Assembly: GCA_945957245.1 (NCBI GenBank)
Contig: CAMFLD010000198.1
Span: 1 to 5,741, forward strand
DNA: 5,741 nt
Direction of reading: 5' to 3'
DNA from: an uncultured Flavobacterium sp.
GTDB lineage: Bacteria; Bacteroidota; Bacteroidia; Flavobacteriales; Flavobacteriaceae
Each line of letters opens with the position of its first letter. Within the stretch, counting starts at the first letter, position 1. Below the pieces are notes generated by a model. That model saw only the letters and a program-made list of their open reading frames with translations, ran no database searches and was not told where the DNA came from. Shown piece by piece: positions 1 to 3,657 of this stretch. Both the position numbers and the translations under genes were made by a program.

Positions 1-1
1 G

Positions 2-166
2 CAGTTTGAAAACTTCAAATTAGTTCCGGTACATTTTGTTGGTTCCATAGCATTTTATTTAGTAGATGTATTTAGAGAAGTGCTCAATAAATATGGTATC
101 AAAACTGGTAACGTACTTAGGAGACCTATTGACGGACTTATTGCTTACCACGCATTGAACAAATAA
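2..166 (+). CDS. C-terminal fragment of a BadF/BadG/BcrA/BcrD-family ATPase (N-acetylglucosamine-kinase-like)
   Basis: An open frame enters from the left edge and ends at TAA (164-166), leaving 54 residues. What is visible resembles the C-terminus of the BadF/BadG/BcrA/BcrD ATPase family, which has the ASKHA sugar-kinase fold. There is a VGSIAFYL helix at residues 14-21, then a helical FREVLNKYG segment, then a RRPIDGLIAYH tail at residues 40-50. In Bacteroidota, members of this family are usually annotated as N-acetylglucosamine kinase or related sugar kinases, which phosphorylate an amino sugar with ATP in the cytoplasm. The nucleotide-binding and sugar-binding motifs lie upstream of the window, so substrate cannot be judged. 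The gene is followed closely by a strong hairpin terminator and then by mgsA on the same strand. The family call rests on recognition of the tail only and is moderately secure; the specific substrate is inference. Confidence 0.6.
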   Translation, partial: QFENFKLVPVHFVGSIAFYLVDVFREVLNKYGIKTGNVLRRPIDGLIAYHALNK

Positions 167-180
167 TATTCAGAATACGG

Positions 181-205
181 AAGCCTGCAAAATGCAGGCT
201 TTTTT
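181..205 (+). terminator. Rho-independent terminator after the BadF-type ATPase gene
   Basis: A perfect 9-bp stem (AAGCCTGCA at 181-189 with TGCAGGCTT at 193-201) closes on a 3-nt AAA loop and runs into a T tract (200-205). It begins 14 nt after the stop codon of the upstream gene. It should end that transcript and largely separate it from mgsA, which starts 49 nt downstream. Confidence 0.9.
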
Positions 206-206
206 A

Positions 207-237
207 TTTGTCAGATGTCCCATATTAATTAACTTGC
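207..237 (+). promoter_or_regulatory. Possible Bacteroidota-type promoter for mgsA
   Basis: A TTTG at 207-210 (possible -33 element) is followed after 19 nt by TAACTTGC (230-237), which is an imperfect match to the Bacteroidota -7 element TAnnTTTG (mismatches at the last two positions). The spacing is right and the position is sensible, just after a terminator and 16 nt before the mgsA start. Because the -7 match is partial, this is a weak call; residual read-through from the upstream gene is the alternative. Confidence 0.3.
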
Positions 238-253
238 ATTCAAAATAAAACAT

Positions 254-625
254 ATGGAAATTGCCATAATCGCACACGATGGAAAGAAAGCTGACATGGT
301 TCAGTTTATCAATAAGAATAAAGCACTTTTAGCCCGTGAGAATATCAAGCTTATAGCCACCGGAACGACAGGGAGTAAGGTAGAGGCTGTGGGTATTAAG
401 GTAAAGAAAATGCTTTCCGGTCCTCAGGGAGGTGATGCCCAAATAGCTGCCCGTGTGGCTGAAGGTAAGACCAAAATGGTACTGTTTTTTAAAGACCCTA
501 ATTCCAGTCATGCCCACGAACCGGATATCAGTATGCTTATCAGAATCTGCGATGTGCATAATGTCCCTTTGGCTACCAACGAAGCGACTGCGCAATTATT
601 GCTTCAGGGTTTGGAAGATAAATAA
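254..625 (+). CDS. mgsA: Methylglyoxal synthase (EC 4.2.3.3)
   Basis: This cytoplasmic enzyme converts dihydroxyacetone phosphate to methylglyoxal and phosphate, a bypass of lower glycolysis that relieves sugar-phosphate build-up. The 123-residue protein aligns by eye with E. coli MgsA at a constant offset of about 10 residues over the catalytic region. AHD at 7-9 carries the conserved His/Asp pair. ATGTTG at 35-40 is the phosphate-binding segment. SGPQGGD at 55-61 carries the catalytic Asp61 (E. coli Asp71). Asp81 in FFKDP, His88 and Asp91 match E. coli Asp91, His98 and Asp101, and ATN at 107-109 is also conserved. Compared with the 152-residue E. coli enzyme it lacks the N-terminal extension and roughly the last 19 residues. 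The ATG is preceded by A-rich sequence without a Shine-Dalgarno, usual for Bacteroidota. Two tandem stops (TAA TGA) end it. No terminator follows, and a convergent gene begins 9 nt later. Confidence 0.96.
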   Translation: MEIAIIAHDGKKADMVQFINKNKALLARENIKLIATGTTGSKVEAVGIKVKKMLSGPQGGDAQIAARVAEGKTKMVLFFKDPNSSHAHEPDISMLIRICDVHNVPLATNEATAQLLLQGLEDK

Positions 626-634
626 TGAACTTCT

Positions 635-1126
635 TTACATATTGCTGGCTGTAGCATTTTTGTAATCCATGTTCCAGTTATTTTTTAGCCGTAGTAATTC
701 TTTATAATTGTTATCAATAGGCAATTTTGCTTTCCAGCGGTCAATTATTTTTTCGAGCTTAGGTTTGTCTCTTTTTATAAATGCTGAAGTACCTTTTGCA
801 AAAAAATACCAAGCTTTTGCATCCTTATCGCCAAACCATCTCAGAAAAACCGAGTAAGTTTTGCCAAAATATTTCAGCGCTTTTTGGTTTTTACCGTCAA
901 AAGCAAATAGTTGCCCTGCGTGCCAGTTTAATGATAATTTATTTTCTGCATTTCCTTTATTTAGATATTCGAGAATCAAATTTGCTCCTTTTTCATATTG
1001 TTTTTCTTTGGAAAGTTTCCTCCAGCAACAGGTGTCACTGTCAAATATTTTTTGCGGATATTTTAAACAGGGTTCATTTTGAGCAAATAAAGAGGCAGAA
1101 AAGAATAATAATAAAATAAACTTCAT
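635..1126 (-). CDS. Small exported protein of unknown function with TPR-like helical repeats
   Basis: I do not recognise a named family. The 163-residue product starts with Met-Lys and a hydrophobic stretch (residues 3-14) ending in SLFAQ. This is a typical signal peptide I signal, with likely cleavage between Ala15 and Gln16. There is no lipobox cysteine at the junction, so it should be periplasmic or secreted rather than a lipoprotein. The mature N-terminus has three cysteines (20, 33, 34), two of them adjacent, which could form disulfides after export. The remainder is Lys- and aromatic-rich and looks helical. Two segments, roughly 66-94 (WHAGQLFAFDG then ALKYFGKTY) and 104-133 (AWYFFAKG then a Lys-rich helix), have the small/large residue spacing of tetratricopeptide repeats, suggesting a protein-binding scaffold. 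No catalytic motif is visible. It converges on mgsA with a 9-nt gap, and no clear promoter or Shine-Dalgarno was found upstream. A plus-strand frame overlapping it (781-1119) lacks any recognisable feature and is taken as a shadow. Confidence 0.75.
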   Translation of the reverse strand: MKFILLLFFSASLFAQNEPCLKYPQKIFDSDTCCWRKLSKEKQYEKGANLILEYLNKGNAENKLSLNWHAGQLFAFDGKNQKALKYFGKTYSVFLRWFGDKDAKAWYFFAKGTSAFIKRDKPKLEKIIDRWKAKLPIDNNYKELLRLKNNWNMDYKNATASNM

Positions 1127-1247
1127 TTTACAACAGGATTAATACGTATCCAAAAGGGTATGTTAAAGATAAAATTTTCCCTCAAAGAATAAGCAAAAAG
1201 TTTATCAATCAATTATTATTTCAAACAGAAAGCACCAGCTATGATTT

Positions 1248-1403
1248 ATGTTTATAAAAACTTTTTCACTTCCTGTTTTCTGTAATTCATTAAATACTGA
1301 GTTTATAATTCCCTATGGCTCAAAAGAATTTACAGTTTTTTTAAAAGGATTGCAGTATAACAGCTATGGAAGTTTAACATCTTACCAAAAATTCAAAATC
1401 TAG
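1248..1403 (+). CDS. Possible 51-residue small ORF, probably spurious
   Basis: An ATG at 1248 opens a frame of 51 codons ending at TAG (1401-1403). The predicted peptide starts MFIKTFSLPVF, contains a fairly polar middle (IIPYGSKEFTVFLKG, about residues 20-34) and ends in YQKFKI, whose codons fall within the A/T-rich repeat cluster. There is no good ribosome-binding site, though Shine-Dalgarno sequences are rarely informative here. No exact TAnnTTTG promoter precedes it. The mixed composition of the middle is slightly more protein-like than random AT-rich DNA, but 51 codons can occur by chance. No family is recognised. Confidence 0.17.
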   Translation: MFIKTFSLPVFCNSLNTEFIIPYGSKEFTVFLKGLQYNSYGSLTSYQKFKI

Positions 1404-1455
1404 AATTTAAAATCCAAAATAAAAAACACAGAATTTAAAATTTAAAATTCAAAAC
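1385..1455 (+). repeat. A/T-rich degenerate direct-repeat cluster upstream of the E1 gene
   Basis: About 70 nt are built from variants of an AAAATTCAAAAT-like word. Exact copies include AAAATTCAAAA at 1388-1398 and again at 1444-1454, and AGAATTTAAAAT at 1402-1413 and again at 1430-1441, 28 nt apart; ATCCAAAAT and AATTTAAAATT variants fill the rest. GAATTT (1431-1436) and AAATTC (1445-1450) could pair as a weak AT stem. The cluster ends 20 nt before the candidate -7 element of the E1 promoter. Similar words recur between genes in flavobacterial genomes as I remember them; that recurrence cannot be tested here. Confidence 0.6.
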
Positions 1456-1474
1456 ATTATCGCCTTCATTTTAT

Positions 1475-1482
1475 TACTTTTG
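1475..1482 (+). promoter_or_regulatory. Candidate -7 promoter element for the E1 gene
   Basis: TACTTTTG is an exact match to the Bacteroidota sigma-70 -7 consensus TAnnTTTG and lies 26 nt before the E1 start codon. This would give a short untranslated leader of roughly 20 nt. No TTG is present at the expected -33 distance (only a TTC at 1448-1450, 24 nt upstream), so the promoter is incomplete by consensus or depends on the A/T-rich upstream DNA. Confidence 0.45.
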
Positions 1483-1508
1483 AAAACTCAAAAAAACAAC
1501 AGGCAAAA

Positions 1509-3485
1509 ATGAATTTCGACAGAAAAGAATTATCCAATATCCAGCTGCTGGATTTATATAAAAGATTACTCAAGCCACGTCTTATCGAAGAAAAAATGCT
1601 TATCCTGCTCCGTCAGGGCAAGGTATCCAAATGGTTTTCGGGAATAGGACAGGAAGCCATTTCAGTGGGAATTACTGCTGCTTTGGACAAAGACGAATAT
1701 ATCCTTCCGATGCACCGAAACCTAGGGGTTTTCACCGGACGTGACATTCCGTTACACCGTTTGTTCTCTCAATGGCAGGGAAAGAAAACAGGATTTACCA
1801 AAGGACGTGACAGAAGCTTCCACTTTGGGACTCAGGAATTCAATATTATTGGAATGATTTCGCATTTGGGCCCCCAAATGGGAGTGGCTGACGGAATTGC
1901 CCTGGCCAACAAACTAAAAAAGAATGGTAAAGTAACTGCAGTATTTACCGGAGAAGGAGCTACCTCTGAAGGAGATTTTCACGAAGCACTGAATATTGCA
2001 TCAGTCTGGGAATTGCCCGTTTTATTTGTAATCGAAAACAATGGCTACGGATTGTCTACACCAACCAATGAGCAGTACCGTTGCGAAAACCTGGCTGATA
2101 AAGGAATAGGCTACGGAATGGAAAGCCATATCATAGACGGAAACAACATACTCGAAGTTTATACTAAGATTGCCGAATTAAAGGCGTCCATGATTGACAA
2201 TCCAAGACCGGTTCTATTGGAATTCAAAACCTTTAGGATGCGTGGACACGAAGAGGCGAGTGGGACTAAATATGTTCCGCAGGAATTAATGGACTTATGG
2301 GCGATAAAAGACCCGATTGCAAACTATAAAGAATACCTACTCCGAATCAGTGTGCTTTCTGAAGAAGAAGATGAAAAAATAACAAAAGCCATCAAGCAGG
2401 AAATCGACGAGAACTGGGCTATTACCCAAGCCGAACCTGAAGTGGTTGCCAGTTTAGAAGAAGAATTAGGTGATGTATATAAACCTTATGAATTCGAAGA
2501 GGTTAATCCTTCTGGGGCGACTGAAAATATTCGTGTGGTTGATGCTATTTCCAATGGGCTACGCCAGTCGATGCAACGCCATGAAAACCTTGTAATCATG
2601 GGTCAGGATATAGCCGAATACGGAGGCGCATTCAAAATCACCGATGGTTTTGTAGCCGAGTTTGGTAAAGAACGTGTCCGTAACACACCCATCTGTGAAA
2701 GTGCTGTAGTTTCGGCCGGAATGGGTTTATCTATCAACGGATATAAAGCTGTTGTAGAAATGCAGTTCGCTGACTTTGTATCTACAGGATTCAATCCGAT
2801 AGTAAATTTATTGGCAAAACAGCATTACCGTTGGAATGAAAAAGCGGATGTTGTTGTTCGTATGCCTTGCGGTGGCGGAACTCAGGCGGGACCATTCCAC
2901 TCTCAAACCAATGAAGCATGGTTTACCAAAACACCCGGACTAAAAGTAGTTTATCCTGCCTTCCCGTATGATGCCAAAGGATTATTGAATACTGCTATTA
3001 ATGACCCTAATCCGGTAATGTTCTTTGAGCACAAACAATTATACCGTTCTGTATATCAGGACGTACCAACAGATTATTACACACTTCCTTTCGGAAAAGC
3101 TTCGTTGCTCAAAGAAGGAACTCAGGTAACCATCATTTCCTTTGGAGCCGGAGTGCACTGGGCATTGGAAACCCTGGCCAAACATACTGATATCAGTGCT
3201 GATTTGATTGATTTAAGAACATTACAGCCACTAGATACTGAAACTATCTTTGCTTCTGTAAAGAAAACTAACAAAGTAATTATCCTTCAGGAGGATACGT
3301 TGTTCGGTGGAGTAGCCAGTGATATTTCGGCTATGGTTATGGAACAGTGTTTCGAACATCTTGATGCCCCGGTTAGGAGGGTAGGAAGTTTAGAAAGTGC
3401 TATTCCTTTTGTAAAACCACTGGAAGACCAGTATCTGCCAAAAGAACGGTTCGAAACAACATTATTGGAACTATTGAAATATTAA
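1509..3485 (+). CDS. Fused alpha/beta E1 of a 2-oxoacid dehydrogenase complex (probably branched-chain, 2-oxoisovalerate type, EC 1.2.4.4)
   Basis: This thiamine-diphosphate enzyme decarboxylates a 2-oxoacid and passes the acyl group to the lipoyl domain of E2; E2 and E3 are not encoded here. The 658 residues join the two E1 subunits that are usually separate proteins. The alpha part (about 10-300) has the ThDP/Mg2+ motif beginning GEG at 148-150 and ending ENN at 176-178, with EGD at 154-156, followed by MRGHEEASG (244-252), whose His247 is in the phosphorylation-loop position. An acidic linker (about 305-338) leads to the beta part. That part has MGQDIAEYGG (364-373), the cofactor-activating Glu397 in ICESA, catalytic His464 in GPFHSQ, and a transketolase C-terminal domain from about 525 (SFGAG at 544-548, IDLRTLQP at 567-574). 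GEG instead of GDG and the RGHEEASG loop favour a branched-chain enzyme over pyruvate dehydrogenase, but substrate is inference. The start has an AGG 5 nt upstream. Tandem TAA stops run directly into the terminator. Confidence 0.93.
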   Translation: MNFDRKELSNIQLLDLYKRLLKPRLIEEKMLILLRQGKVSKWFSGIGQEAISVGITAALDKDEYILPMHRNLGVFTGRDIPLHRLFSQWQGKKTGFTKGRDRSFHFGTQEFNIIGMISHLGPQMGVADGIALANKLKKNGKVTAVFTGEGATSEGDFHEALNIASVWELPVLFVIENNGYGLSTPTNEQYRCENLADKGIGYGMESHIIDGNNILEVYTKIAELKASMIDNPRPVLLEFKTFRMRGHEEASGTKYVPQELMDLWAIKDPIANYKEYLLRISVLSEEEDEKITKAIKQEIDENWAITQAEPEVVASLEEELGDVYKPYEFEEVNPSGATENIRVVDAISNGLRQSMQRHENLVIMGQDIAEYGGAFKITDGFVAEFGKERVRNTPICESAVVSAGMGLSINGYKAVVEMQFADFVSTGFNPIVNLLAKQHYRWNEKADVVVRMPCGGGTQAGPFHSQTNEAWFTKTPGLKVVYPAFPYDAKGLLNTAINDPNPVMFFEHKQLYRSVYQDVPTDYYTLPFGKASLLKEGTQVTIISFGAGVHWALETLAKHTDISADLIDLRTLQPLDTETIFASVKKTNKVIILQEDTLFGGVASDISAMVMEQCFEHLDAPVRRVGSLESAIPFVKPLEDQYLPKERFETTLLELLKY

Positions 3486-3486
3486 T

Positions 3487-3514
3487 AAAAAAGGCACTGA
3501 AAAGTGCCTTTTTT
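3487..3514 (+). terminator. Intrinsic terminator after E1, probably bidirectional
   Basis: A perfect 12-bp stem (AAAAAAGGCACT at 3487-3498 with AGTGCCTTTTTT at 3503-3514) closes on a GAAA tetraloop. It starts within the second of the two TAA stops of the E1 gene. Because the stem base is A6 on one side and T6 on the other, transcripts arriving on the minus strand from the ATPase gene also meet a GC-centred hairpin followed by a U tract. It can therefore serve both convergent genes. Confidence 0.92.
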
Positions 3515-3536
3515 GATTTGAAGATTTGAAGATTTG
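3515..3536 (+). repeat. Octamer tandem repeat (GATTTGAA), 2.75 copies
   Basis: GATTTGAA occurs exactly at 3515-3522 and 3523-3530 and partly (GATTTG) at 3531-3536, immediately after the T tract of the E1 terminator. It has no coding potential of interest. It is the first of three unrelated short tandem repeats in this intergenic stretch. Confidence 0.85.
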
Positions 3537-3561
3537 TTTTTATGGGTTTGGTTATTTGGTG

Positions 3562-3586
3562 AGAGAATAGAGAATAGAGAATAGAG
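3562..3586 (+). repeat. Heptamer tandem repeat (AGAGAAT), about 3.6 copies
   Basis: AGAGAAT is exactly repeated at 3562-3568, 3569-3575 and 3576-3582, followed by a partial AGAG (3583-3586). The plus strand is almost pure purine across the array apart from one T per unit. It lies between the octamer array and the TTGCTTC array. Confidence 0.85.
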
Positions 3587-3608
3587 TAAACTATACTAAA
3601 AGACAATC

Positions 3609-3657
3609 TTGCTTCTTGCTTCTTGCTTCTTGCTTCTTGCATCTTGCTTCTAGCCTC
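3609..3657 (+). repeat. Heptamer tandem repeat (TTGCTTC; GAAGCAA on the minus strand), 7 copies
   Basis: Seven contiguous 7-bp units: four exact TTGCTTC (3609-3636), then TTGCATC (3637-3643), an exact TTGCTTC (3644-3650) and a degenerate TAGCCTC (3651-3657). The last unit shares its final base with the complement of the minus-strand stop codon of the ATPase gene (3657-3659). Degeneration increases toward that gene. An 80-codon minus-strand frame across this region (3400-3642) is generated by the repeat plus E1 antisense and is not considered a gene. Confidence 0.9.

Larger units (their letters stand above)
1127..1508. other. 382-nt AT-rich divergent intergenic region
   Basis: This gap separates the divergently transcribed exported-protein gene and the E1 gene, so it should carry promoters for both. 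A match to the Bacteroidota -7 element is present on the E1 side (1475-1482). On the minus strand I found no exact TAnnTTTG. The segment contains an 8-bp palindrome ATACGTAT (1142-1149), a 51-codon ORF of doubtful reality (1248-1403), and A/T-rich direct repeats (1385-1455). No tRNA, riboswitch or convincing structured RNA could be seen, and no remnant of a recognisable gene. Confidence 0.7.

Noticed and set aside
643..661. Possible small hairpin TGCT/AGCA followed by five T residues as an mgsA terminator
   Set aside because: The stem is only 4 bp with a 6-nt loop, and it lies inside the coding region of the opposing gene. It is too weak to call.
781..1119. 112-codon plus-strand frame opposite the exported-protein gene
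   Set aside because: It lies antisense within a gene that has a good signal peptide and coherent helical pattern. The plus-strand peptide shows no motif or domain, and AT-rich sequence favours long Phe/Ile-rich shadow frames.
1241..1344. Tiny ORFs of 14 codons (1241) and 9 codons (1315)
   Set aside because: They are too short, lack any supporting promoter or ribosome-binding signal, and overlap the longer 51-codon frame that is itself doubtful.
3400..3642. 80-codon minus-strand frame starting in the TTGCTTC array
   Set aside because: Its N-terminus (QEARSKKQEAR) is just the heptamer read in three phases, and its C-terminus is antisense to E1. It crosses the E1 terminator.
3609..3657. Phase-variation switch based on heptamer copy number
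   Set aside because: The array lies downstream of both convergent stop codons, so gain or loss of units would not change any reading frame or an obvious promoter spacing.
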